Source: Paracentrotus lividus
Taxonomy: Eukaryota; Echinodermata; Echinoidea; Camarodonta; Echinidae
NCBI GenBank assembly: GCA_940671915.1
Contig: CALNVZ010002974.1
Location: forward strand, 16,975,540 to 17,039,539
Direction of reading: 5' to 3'
DNA: 64,000 bases
In this document: positions 49,776 through 62,100 of the stretch, in pieces
How positions within the stretch are numbered: position 1 is the first letter of the stretch
How the letters are laid out: every line of letters begins with the position of its first letter
The notes under the pieces: model-generated
What the model was told of the DNA's origin: nothing
What the model saw: the letters and a program-made list of their open reading frames with translations, nothing else
Databases searched by the model: none
Translations under genes and position numbers: made by a program

Positions 49776-50462
49776 AACACACCACTGAAGGACCTTATTA
49801 AATATACCTTGGAAAGTTACAATGCAACAATAGGAAATACATATTCCTGTTCACTCATGCATGAAAATGTAATCCCTCATGCCACAAATTTCATTTTTAG
49901 CAAACCCCAGCTCATCGTAATTGATCAGTAATTCTGCATATTATCCTCAATTCCATAAGCTCAAATGACTTTCCTCATACAAATTGGTAGGGCAATTCCT
50001 GCGCACCCTAATTTCCATACCATTTACAAAAGTGAACGCTGCTCATTCATGCATGACTTATTTTCGGATTTTTTGATGTCATATGAAATTTGGGATAATG
50101 AACTTTCCATACATGTAAATTTCATTACCTAAAATCATATATTTTTTATTTGGCAGCCATTTCAAAAGTGTATAGTTCTTTTTGGGACGCACTGTACATC
50201 GTCTGATAACACTAACAGCTAGATTACCATGCATGGATTTCCCATTACTTTGTCAGTCATGTACACAGTTTTAGTAATTTGATGCATTGATGATTGTGAT
50301 CGAGTAATGCAATGTATTGGTTTGTGTGAATTGATGCACTGAAGTGAGTAATGCAGTGTATTGGTTTGAGTGAATTGATGCACTGATGTGTATATCATCG
50401 GAACATTCCAAATATCATTATAAAAACAGGCAAACAAACAAACAAAAAGGAATATGACTCAC

Positions 50463-50602
50463 CTAGTGAGTAACGCTTTACATATATACTCAGAGAGTCA
50501 GTAAGTAAAGGTTGCACAAACTCATCACAAGCAAGTCGATGAGTTTGTGCAACCTTTAGCCTACTTACTGACTCTCTGAGTATGTAAAGCGTTACTCACT
50601 AG
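50463..50602. repeat. 140-bp palindrome
   Basis: CTAGTGAGTAACGCTTTACA begins an arm of about 64 bases that is inverted almost exactly to TGTAAAGCGTTACTCACTAG, around an 11-base centre (ACAAGCAAGTC). The arms differ by only a few bases, so it should form a stable cruciform or RNA hairpin. Confidence 0.9.
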
Positions 50603-51989
50603 ATTAGTTTGTGCAATGTACTCAAAACAATTAGTTATGTTACTCAATAAAATGAGTTAATTAAATAAACTCATTTTGGTGTGTCACTATATTGTCAAAT
50701 TAAAAATACTCGATTAGGTGCGTTTTCAAAGTAGCGTTATTGAGTGAAAGCACTCATGGATGTGTGTCACTATATTGTCAAAAATACTTGGATATTTGAG
50801 TGTGATCACTCATATATGCAAGTTCTCATTTTTTGTGTGTACAAATGACCATTATTCAAAATATGATTAATAATTAGAAATACTTATTCGTGTATTGATT
50901 TATGGCATTTTTATTCTAATTTATTCGTCGGTAACACACGGGACCAGAAAAATGTTGTCTTTTTTAACTTTGACTTGGTGCAAAATACTCTCTGAATTTT
51001 AAAAGCAAATTAAAACTTTCATAGTTCTATCCTCTTCAGCAATAACATGATAAGTACAAATTTTCATGTTAATACAACTTTCCGTTTTCTTGCAAGTAAC
51101 GGTCAAGTTTACTAAAACATATATGTAACACATGGGACAAATTTCCTCTTCATGTATATGCATTATGCATTGAATATTGTGTTCAGCAACCCTTTCCTAA
51201 AAACCTCTCATCCAAAGGTATAAATCCTTGTTGAGCCTGAGTTACATCTTGTGGAAATTTAGTGACCTTTGAACTTGACCATTGACAAGTTCCCAAAAAT
51301 ATTTCTTCACTCCAATTATATCCCTTTTGCCAGTTCATACTAAATTTCAAGTAGATATGGAGATAAAAATGTTATGGAGATAAAAATGTTCTGGATAATA
51401 GCTCATTGACCTTTAATCATGACCTTGACCTTTAGCTGCTAATTCGTTGTAGATATATTTATAATATGCAGAAACTCCTTACATGTACTTTTGGATATCA
51501 CAATTTACAAGTTGAAAATAATACACGTTGTAAACATATATCTTTAAGGCAAGGTTCAATGAATTTGATCCTGAACATGACCTATAGTTGCTTGTCGGTC
51601 AAATGTGAGTAATAGTGTATATGAACATTTATGTCACAATTGGGCATCTTATCAAATGGCTGTTATTGGACATTATTTTCTAGCAGCAGTTGGTTCCCAG
51701 GGAGGAAACTTTTAAGATACAAGACATCAAGTGCAATGACCTTTGACCCTGACTTTTGGCTTTGGATTCATCCTCTGAGAATGTTTTCTTTCTATGATTT
51801 TTGAAGTTCCTTCCAAAATGCATTACATTGGACAATCCAAACTGACTGTTATAAGGGATAATCTAAATTAAAAAAAAAATCAATGGAATTTAGCTTTAAT
51901 TTGGTGTATATTGAAGCATGAAGCCATTTGGACAAAGATGAAAAATCAGCATTTGCATGGGAAACAAATAGCTTGGACTTGCCTCTTAA

Positions 51990-53085
51990 CAAACTTTCAG
52001 TGGGCATTGCTCACTGGAGCATACATTAAATCGGGACTTTGTCCATTAGGATAGTATTGTTGAGGATCATGCTTGGCATGAAACTTCCCCAAAGAAGTAT
52101 GATATGTTTGCCAATTTTTAATTATTATAATTATTATTATTATTATTTTGGGTAGCCATTTCAACAATAACTTTTTTAAGGGCGCGCATTGTGTATTGAA
52201 GCAATTTTGACAAGTGAGGATCCCCAAAAATGTATTACTCATTATACGACGAGACTTTTCAAACTTTCATTTAATTAACCCATATTTATGGAAATCCAAC
52301 ACGTGTTAGGAGTTCTTGAATTAACCTCTTTATTTTTTATATAACGGGTTTGATGATTTTCTTTTTTTTTTTCCTTTCAATCTCATCATGCTCATTGTTC
52401 TTTCTGATTTAAGGAGTAAATCATGGCGTAAACCCCAGAATCATGACAATAACTCCCTCGGCTAGAAACTTTTTGACGGAAATCATGTCGTTTTGTTCAC
52501 TTGCAAATATTCGTGTTCGGTAAACCTCCGATGCCGATCAATAATTTCTTCCCCAAGTAATATCATGACCCAGATTAACCTTCCGCGAACAATGACCGAC
52601 CCAAGCCCCGAAATAGCTTGATTGGACCTGACCCTATCATAAAAAGGTGTTCATGTTTTACCATTACCTCATTTGAATATATATTTGTTATTTTTTCAAT
52701 TTTTTGCAGCCAACTTGGCTGAGAATTACTTAGTATACTCTTCTCAGCAACAAGTTGTGCATGGCAAAATAGAATAATTAACAGCTGGGCAATTAGTTCT
52801 AATATACAACTCAATCATGAATATTCAACAACCTTACTTTGGGAGAAACGGTAAATTCAAAGCCTCTGACAAAACATTATTTAGTTTTCGCAGAATATAT
52901 TTTGTTTCTCATTTTTTTAAATAGTATTTTTGTTTAAATAATCATAAATACCATAACATAAATATTTTAAATTTATTTTTGAACAAAAATATTTTATTTT
53001 GAATAATTTAGATCAAAATATTAAAAAGAGTAGCTGCATTAATTTAAAGGCCATGCAAATTTATATGCAAATTACAGGCTTCAGC
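51990..53085. other. Intergenic DNA upstream of CDC6
   Basis: AT-rich, with an ATT microsatellite at 52,121-52,146. Further upstream, at 51,230-51,780, diverged copies of the TGACCTTTGACC repeat occur. No exon or further transposon end is recognised. Confidence 0.5.
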
Positions 53086-53095
53086 GCTCTACGAG

Positions 53096-53169
53096 CCAAT
53101 GACAAGGCTTGATCTCTTGTCTTCGGATAATCAGCTGACTGTTTCGCGCGGAACTTCGATTCGCGGGAA
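53096..53169 (+). promoter_or_regulatory. CDC6 promoter: CCAAT box and two E2F-type sites
   Basis: CCAAT lies at 53,096-53,100. TTTCGCGC at 53,142-53,149 and TTCGCGGGAA at 53,160-53,169 both match the E2F consensus. CDC6 is a classical E2F target in animals, so the placement 30-130 bases before the first exon fits cell-cycle-regulated transcription. No TATA box is seen. Confidence 0.75.
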
Positions 53170-53189
53170 GCTAGTTATCGACACAACAC

Positions 53190-56100
53190 AACACTGACGC
53201 GTTACACAGTCAAGCTATCGTTTTGTGACAATACTACTGCTTTACCACTGTTCTGGGTCATTATACTTAACTTACAGGTGAGTCTTGATGTAGTTGAAAT
53301 GTTCAGAAGTTCTTGACGTTTTAAAAGACGATTTGCACCCCTTTTATTGTGATACGGTTATTTTATTTGAATATTGACTTGTAACGTTAGACGTTGTCGT
53401 GGACTCGGACAGTCGACTGCCGCCCGGTACCTTCGGCGCTTGTCGTCCATTGATCATGTTAACGACCCTGGCTAAATAAACGCCAGGCCTGAATTGATGC
53501 TGTGGCAGTGTTGTGGGCGACTTGCTGTGCTTGTGGGAACTCTTGTTTGGTAGAAGAACGTGTGGTTGAGCCTTGGCAAATAACGTGTGGGTTTTTTAGC
53601 CGAATTAAAATTTAAAGCCAAAGCCAAGGCAAGCCACTCCGTCCGTGGCTGTGCGTCGTGGACGTGACTTCTTCTTCTTCTTCTTCTTCTTCCTCCGCCT
53701 CTTTCGGAGATCAGCAACAGATTGCTATGGGCATTTTGATGAAATGTTGATCATTGGTTTTGAAAGAGATCGTGAGAAGAAAGTAAAGTTAGAAGGGTCT
53801 AAAGAAATACGGGTAACATGAATTTTATAAAGAAAGTTGAGGGTAATAGTGGTGATGATAAAATTGTGTATTATATTTGCTTTTCCTTTCTTGTTTTGCA
53901 GTTAGTTTTCTCCATACATTGCATCATGCCTGTTCAGACGAGAAGAGGACGTCAATCCACAATTCCTTTCCAGTCCAGAAAGACTCAAATACCCAGCCGG
54001 ACAGAACTCCAAGTAGAAGAGAAGAAACACATCCGACTCAAGAATGAACGCTGTCGGAGTAAGAGTTTATCCTCGCTCTCGATGAGAATTAAACCAGTGG
54101 TACGCGACCCAGTCTTTACATCGTTAGCGGACAAATTAGATGGGGTTCTGTCACCTAGAAAACAAAGTAAGTATAACCCATTCGCAATAAGTTCTCTTGG
54201 TCATGGTTATGGTATAAAACTCAGAATTTCCGATAAATGAAGAAAGAGACGAGGGTGATTCCCAACATTTTGCTCCAGTGGGCTATGTTTAACCAAGTAG
54301 TTGGTAACTTACGAATGACTTTACAATTAAGCGTGTGATAGTATAGCACCTAAGAACATGATCCAGTTGTTCGTAAAATCGTTTCGTAACTTTAAGAACG
54401 ACTTGGTGAAATGCCACGCTGGTAAAACCGTGCATGCATATTCTTTCTCTGTACTTGCACCAGTTTATTTCAGTTTTCAAACTATTTGGTATTACTTTTT
54501 TCTTTGTGACTTTCTGTTTTTATTCTAAGATTGTCATTTGGTTACTTCAAATAGTATTCACTGACATGTACTCAATAATATTTGTCACAATGTATTTTTA
54601 TTTTTATATGGAAATATACATGTAAGAGGCAGTGCACTTTATTTTCAGTAATTCATAGACCAATGCTAACGGTGAATTGATATTGACTATATACAGTAGT
54701 CTACATTTTTATCCTGGATTAATCAAGCAGTAAATCTGTTTACTTTATTACTAGGTGTAGCTGCAGAAGAAGCTCCTATGCAAAGCATCAGGTCACCATC
54801 AAAGTCACCAAAGAAACGATCACATACAGGTATGACTTTTGTCCGCTAATCAGAGGGCTTCGTATTGTTTTTTGATGTGTAACTTACTACTCCCAGCCCT
54901 CAATGCACCTTGATGCTATTTAGATGAATTCCAAATTGCAGGCATGAAAATTTTCAGCTTTTCAGCTGATTTAAGTGTTTTTTTTTTCTTCCTCAAATGT
55001 ATGATTTCAGTGTTTTTCCCCTCAAATATATGCTTTTTTAGCCCAAATTGAGCTATTTTGCCACTATTTCATGCATTGTTCAGCTTTTAAAAAAACTCTT
55101 TTCAGTGTTTTTATCACTAAGCAATTTTCATGCCTGAAATTGAATGCGTAGGGAATTGAGAAACCAGGTCTTCATTTTAGCAGGAGCCTAGTGTCCATGT
55201 CTGCTGGCTGCAGGCTGCAGACTCCTTAAAGGAAAATGAAAGGCTAGAGCAAAAACCCCTTCATAAGTCGAGCCATACTCCACTTTACTAAATAAAACTT
55301 AAATGAAGAAAATCCGTTGACTATATCCGAAGATATGGCCAGCTCAAACTTCAACTCAACTTGATTTTGAGATTACCGCGGAAGATGCCATCTTGCCGAT
55401 ATTTGCATATTTCTCCCATGGTCCTCTGCGATATTTGACGTCACTGACGAACAACTCGCACGATCGACGAACAAGCTCAGCTGATCGCCCTGGCCAGCCA
55501 GCCCGCGTTTTGTGTGTTTGTTTACGTGCAGTCGGCTCCGCAAGATGGTGTACTGTCAAGCATTTGGCTGTCGGAAACGGTCCAATAAAGGCGCAAAATA
55601 TAGTTTGTTTTTTTTTCGGTTTCCCGACCCACAAAAGAGGCCTGAGATATCTGAGAAATAGAAATACTAAGCAAAGTAGTCTGCTGCAATTTTACAATAA
55701 AAGAAGCAAAAGGACACAATCAGATTGATAAAGTTGAATGTTTCGATGTGCGGTGTACTCGGCGTCTGATGAAAGCAATGGCGCACGTACGCGTCCGTAC
55801 GTCGAGCCAGCCAGTGTTAGCGACCGGACCAGAGACAGGATCGCTCCCGATACCAGCCCGGCCGGCTGCAACAGCGGGCGGTAGCGACGGTGAAAAGCAG
55901 CTTTGGCTAGCTTTCTGAAAATGCGCACGCATACGCGTCCAGTTATTGTTTAATTGATGATCGTAAATTTAGAGTTGTATTTTATAAGTTTGAATAGAAA
56001 CAAAATAATAATAATGTAAAACATGAAACTACATGTATAATGTTCAATTATTCAATGTCTCTTTATAATTTATAACTTATATATTGTGATTCGGAAAATT

Positions 56101-59100
56101 AAATCGTGATTAGTGTATGATAGTGTGTACAAAACATAGCTGAGTGGGGTTGTTCGCAAGTGACGTCACAGTTTTGCTCCAGCCCAGCCAACATGGCGAC
56201 CTCCGCTTAGCGATGTCTAACCCAAGGTAACCCAACTTTGGAGGGATGGTTCTCCTTCCTTGGAGATCAGATTTTGGTGGTTGATGGCTTATTTTGACTG
56301 TCATATATGAAAGATTGTTACCATGGGGTTGTAGCTCTAGAGTTTCATTTTCCTTTAAAAAAAGATCAGACTTCCTCGCAGCTTCCTCGACTTTTTTACA
56401 ACTAGTAACCGATTTTGATTCAACTTTTTTGAATTGCACCTCTTATTTCACTCTTTCCTATCCTTGGGTTGGATACCCTATAATAATGGTCATCAAATTA
56501 TGCTTTGCTTTTCTAGAGCGATACAATGATGAAAATGAGCAACCAGAGCAATGCAGTCCATCTAAGGTAAAGAGGACCATCTTGGATGATCTTTCTTCTC
56601 CAACAAAGTCTCCTTCCAAACGATTGTCATCCTTCATGACTCCAGTCAGGAAACTCACTGTTACCAGACCAGATGGTAAGTGTCTGTTCAGTACTGTATA
56701 CATTTGTATGCCATATATTTCATTTTTGTTTCAAGACAGGGGAATTTGTGAGTGTATATCTGTGCGAATTGACTGTATGCACTCACAATATTTGCTTTCA
56801 GTTAGTCACGAAATTATTCGGAATTAGTCACAAATATTCAGCGTATACAGTGTTTGAAAACTCATTGGCAAAAGCGGTTACAATAAATTGATTTTTCATT
56901 AAAGTTAAGGTTTTTTTTTGTCTCAATGTGTAGAGTTATTTCTATGTAAATAAGATGAAGCCAAAGAAAAGTTGAAATTCCCATCAAAATGTGAAAAAAA
57001 AATATGGCTACAAAAAAAAAATTAGTTTATAACAGTATTGTGGAGAAATAACAAACATTTGATTGTCTCAGACTTGTCTAAAGTTGATTAAACCCCTTCA
57101 CAACCAAGCTCTTCATTTGAAAGAGATCAATTTCAAAAACGGATGAAATCCATTTTTATGAAAATTAGTCACAACCATTGTTTAGGTCTGTGAACAAAAG
57201 TATTCACCTTTGGCAAGGCATCAAACATAATTGGCTGGACTCCACCCAAGTGCACCGATGTGTTGGCTCAGTGGATAGAGCGTCCGCCTCATAATCGGGA
57301 GGTCATGGGTTCGAGCCCCGGCCGCATCATACCAAAAGACGTTAAAACTGGTAGTTACTGCTTCCCTGTTTGGCGTTCAACAAGAGGGGGATAGAGCAAC
57401 GTCCTTCTGGCGCTGCTCAGCGGCTGCCGGGCCCACGAGAAAAGGGGCAAAATAAATATCCTTTCCGGACAATAAAATTTGGAGCATTTTCATTTTTTTC
57501 ATTTTTAATTTTTTCAAGTGAGCTGGGAGGTAAATTAGTACTGGTAGGAAAAAAAAATCACAGAATACTTGCATCAACTTGTTTGGGCAGCTACAGCTAA
57601 ATCCAGGGTAAAATTCTGAAATATTTGGAACTTGTTGCTAGAAGAGTATGCTTGTGAAAAAAAAAAAATGATTTAACAGTTAAAGTTGTTGTACATGTAT
57701 CCTCCTAGCTGTTGGGTCGTCAGATGATTATTAATATATATCTTTCAACTCCAGATGAATGTTACAGTTCGGCCAAGAAAGCCCTACACACGTCCATTCC
57801 AGAGCGACTTCTATGCCGAGAGCAAGAGACGCAGACTATTCAAACTTTCCTCAAGAATCATTTACGCGCCAGAAAGCCAGGGAGTCTGTACATCTCTGGT
57901 GCTCCGGGAACCGGGAAGACGGCTTGCCTCAAACAGATCTTACAAGAACAAAAGGTATTTTTAGGCTCGTCTATCTTGTGTTTCTCTTACTATTTGTGAT
58001 AAGAACCAATGGCTCAAAAGTACCAGTTTTCTGCCCAGGATGTCATTTAAACTTCTTATAATTCCTTATGAATTCTCTGTTACAATAGAATGTTCCAACT
58101 ATTGAAATTTTTCGACTACTCTTTACAACTTTCATATAACAAATTTTACCATGTACATACAACAAAATAGATTAATTTTGTGTAAGAATATGATAACAAA
58201 ATTAGATTAATAAGAAATACTATCTCACTCAAGACCCCCACGGTCAACTAAAAATGAATTTGTGTAGTACATGTAAGTACTCAGCTCATTTTTGCATCTA
58301 ACATTTTTATTGTATATTTTTCATCAATTACATGTATATCATATATTTTTTATATTGATTGACAGAGCTTACATAAGAACAGCCAGCATATATTTGTGAA
58401 CTGCATGTTGGTCAGGCAGAGCCAAGGTATATATAACACAGTCTTGAAAGAGGTTAATCAAGACGTTTCCACGGACAAGATGTCAGCTAAGATGGCCGCC
58501 AAGGCTCTTCAGAAAGCATTCACATCTAGTGGGCCTACAGTGTAAGTATATTCCAGCTCGAAGAGATGTTGATCCTTAAGCAATTAGAGGGATTTATGTA
58601 TTCCCTCTGTTTATTGGTTCACTCATATAGTGCCCCTGCTGGCATTTGGCTTGTATGCAATATAGTACAGTCCACTTCCATTACAGCAATTGCCTTTTTT
58701 TATCGAAACCTTGTTTTACTAAACGTATGGGGGCATAGATATCATACATGTGCCCTTGTTTAAAACTAGGACCCCGAGAATTGCCTGGTATTAACAGATT
58801 CTTGTTATATAATGGAAGTAGATAGTAGTTGTACTTATGATAAATATATGTGCAAGAAGTGTTAGCAGAAGAATAGCACATTTCCTGATGAAACACATGT
58901 ACCACAGCAGAGCGAGCTACGAGTAGGTTGTATTTTGATAAATATACAGTCTGACAAACTAATGCAGATATATATTTCAGTAAATTAACCCTCGAATAAA
59001 AGTTAGGTTTATATTATAGATATATTGACTGCTATGAGAGTCATAGTGGTTTTATAGGCTCAAGGGGACCTCCCAACCTGCTATGACCCGAGGCGTAGCC

Positions 59101-62100
59101 GAGTGGTCATAGCAGGTTGGGAGGTCCCCGAGAGCCTATAAAACAACTATGACTCGAATATTAAAAGCAGTCAATATATCTTTTATATGCCGGAAAAAAA
59201 ATTTATCTATATAGAGGTCTAAATAAATAAATGAAGATTGAATGACTGAATATGACTTAGATCTACCTGTGTGTTTCATTTGATCCTGCCTTGTTGTAAC
59301 AATCCATAAAAAGTAGATGTAGTGTAGAACTCCATAACAATCAATCCATAATAGTTAACAGTGAACTCGTTGATGGTGCTGAATTTGGAACCCCTGGATT
59401 TATGGCAGACGCCAGACAACGACTCATTGACTCTTTAGTTTGGTTGCTAGTTGAGACGTAACTTAGATCTAGGCCTAATGCCAATGGCATGCTTCAGGCT
59501 GGACTCGGAACGATGCCCCGAAACGGTCATGATTTCCCGATCTCTGAATCCACCATTCTGTAGTGCAGTAATGCTGGTTGCCCGTAGGCAATGGTTTGTG
59601 TACACATCCTCCATTTTGCCGAATTTACAGATAAAACGGAAATTAAAACAATCAAAAAATTTCCGAACGAGAAAACAATATTGTTGATCGATCGTCTGCG
59701 CATGATCGGTTCCGTAAGCAGAATTTAGCGAACAAATACGGTGACAAATTCGCGCTCCGCCGTTCGCCGTGCATCTATGGTATCTGCAATCTTCGCATCG
59801 CACAAAGTAACTTTTTGCACGTGAACAAATGGGGATCGCACTATGCCCATGGGCAAAAAGTACTGTAAAAATGTTTTATTGACCGGTAAAACCGGGAAAA
59901 ATGTCTATGGCGGCCATAGGTCAGATTATGACTGCACTTTCAACCAATCAGAAGACAGGATTATTAAAGATTCCTAAAATGAGGTATATAACACAAAACA
60001 TTGTTTCGCCGAGAAAAGTACTCATTTTGCTGCTTGTACCTGGTAACATACTTGTTTCTAAATGGTGCAGATATATCACCATTTAAGTGGAACAATACCT
60101 AAAAGACTATAGGATCAGAGTGTGAAATAACATTTTTATATACCTCATTTTAAGAATCTTTAATAATCCTGTCCTCTGATTGGTTGAAAGTGCAGTCATA
60201 ATCTGACCTATGGCCGCCATAGACATTTTTCCCGGTTTTACCGGTCAATAGAACATTTTTACAGTACTTTTTGCCCATGGGCTTAGTGCGATCCCATTTG
60301 TTTACGTGCAAGGCTGCTGGCGCATGCGCTTTACTTCAGTACTATAATTTGCGGCGCGATTTGGTCGATAATTTTAGACAACTCCGCTGCTTGTGCGTCA
60401 ACGGCGCGTGCGCGCAGCGTAGACAAATTCTTTCGTCGCGCTAGAACGGATCCCAGATTTCTAGTTGAGCGTTAAGCCTGAATTCGATGACGATGTTGAT
60501 CTAAACAAGCGATTTAGAGGTTAATCTGGAGGGTGCTTCCTCGGCATTTTGCAGTTAGTTGTAAGTAGAATGCAAATGTGTTGCCTGTGCATGTGGTGAG
60601 CATGCATTGTGGCCTGCAGAGCTAGAGCCAGAGGCTCGAACTGACTTAACTTTCATGACTCTAAGTTAGATTCTAGTCTAGGCTAGTCTAGATCTAACGT
60701 TAGGTCGCGGTTATGGCAGATTCGGAGATTCCCGAGAGCAGTCTAGAAACGACCATCGTCCGAAAATAAAAGCAGTCAATATATTTTATATGCCGAATCT
60801 AAAAACACAAACATAGTTAATTTTGAATCTTTAGATTCTAAAATAGCTATTTAGAATCTAGATCCGTCAAAATTAGACTATGTTTGTTGTTTTTAGATTC
60901 GGCATATAATTATATATTGACTGCTTTTATTTTCGGGACATGGTCGTTTCTAGACTGCTCTCGGGAATTCCGAATCTGCCATAACCCGCGACCTGGGTTT
61001 GGGTTTAGCAGGGTGCGGAGATTCCCTTGAGCAGTCTAGAAACGACCATGTCCCTCAAAGCAGTCAATATATCTATAATATGTAGTTTAGGACTAGGGCG
61101 ATGATATATAGAGATGCATTGTCATAATGCCAAAATGATCAATGTATTTTCTTTTCCTCAACAGGCTCTTGGTGTTGGATGAAATAGACCACTTAGATTC
61201 CAAAGGCCAGGAAGTTCTATACACCATGTTTGAATGGCCTAGTCTTCCTAAATCAAGACTGGTCCTTGTCGGTAAGATATAATGTGATCATGTACTGTAT
61301 TTGCTGTTATTTTCGCACGATTAATTTTTCGCGCTGAGCGGCCTCCAAGAATGTTCACAGGTTCTTGAATTCGCACTGCATGTTAGTAAGCACGCAGTTG
61401 AACGTACCCAATACATGCATAAAGAACTATGCTCATTTATTTGCGCCTGTCGAACTTCGCGTGAAATCCACGAAAATTAATGTACCGCGAATATTTCCAC
61501 AATTACAGTAATTAAGAAATAACCATGACAATAGTGAAGATTCCCTTTTTTCATGAATGCTTCTGAGAGAATTGTTATCTTCCTTCATATTTTTAAGAGC
61601 TATTTTTGGAGTTGACATAGCAAGATTTAAATCCTTTGTAGTGACACTTGTGTGTTGAATTAGTTTTGTTTAAACCACAGTGATTTCAAAGAGAACCAGA
61701 GCAAAAATATCTGAGCTCCAGTCTTTTCTTCCAATGCAGATGTGCATGTGACATATTTATTCAGGTTTAGTTTGCTTCCCGCCTTCGCGTATGTGTGTAG
61801 GAGTTACTCCAAGTTAGCACAAACTTAAAAAACATGTTGGGCCCTCAATGTCTCCTTCTCTGTCAATGCATTGAATATTGAATGGCACATTGTTGGGATA
61901 AAAAGACAAAAGTCCTATTTTGGTGTGGGTCAGTCATGTTAATACCCTCCTTTGTTTGTAATCAATAACCCTAATCCATGGATTAAGGTAATCTCTTCTT
62001 TTGGAATGCTTCAATAGAAAGAGTTCCAGTATACATGTATCATGATTTTAATTGATTGCTACATGTACAGTAAGTGCCTGGTATTTTATAGAAAGTGGTG

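Larger units (their letters stand above)
48093..50195. mobile_element. Tc1/mariner-like element with ~300-bp inverted repeats
   Basis: Ends ACAGTGCGTCCCAAAAAGAA and its inverse TTCTTTTTGGGACGCACTGT. The arms continue as near-matching inverted repeats for about 300 bases (48,094-48,395 and 49,893-50,194). TA dinucleotides flank or nearly flank the ends, as expected for the Tc1/mariner superfamily. No intact transposase is seen. A LINE fragment sits in the interior. The region flanking the left end is itself repeated in inverse at 50,393-50,463. Confidence 0.72.
47326..51983. mobile_element. Outer inverted-repeat element with nested insertions
   Basis: The left end GGCAAGTCCAAGCTATTT (47,326-47,343) is mirrored by AAATAGCTTGGACTTGCC (51,966-51,983). 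A second inverted pair, GTACACACAAAAAA near 47,431 and TTTTTTGTGTGTAC near 50,830, lies inside. The interior holds hairpins at 47,568-47,657 and 50,463-50,602 and a Tc1/mariner-like element at 48,093-50,195. No full-length coding frame is present. It occupies most of the CWC22-CDC6 intergenic region. Confidence 0.6.

Noticed and set aside
53818..53925. Upstream in-frame start for CDC6 at 53,818
   Set aside because: The acceptor TTTTGCAG at 53,901 and the match of [10 protein letters not shown] to the usual CDC6 N-terminus place the start at 53,926.
55356..55934. Overlapping minus-strand frames in CDC6 intron 3
   Set aside because: They are antisense of the THAP fragment and of GC-rich transposon DNA without family resemblance.
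59090..59120. tRNA Leu/Ser-like start (GTAGCCGAGTGG) at the palindrome centre
   Set aside because: The surrounding bases pair as arms of the palindrome and no B box or cloverleaf follows.
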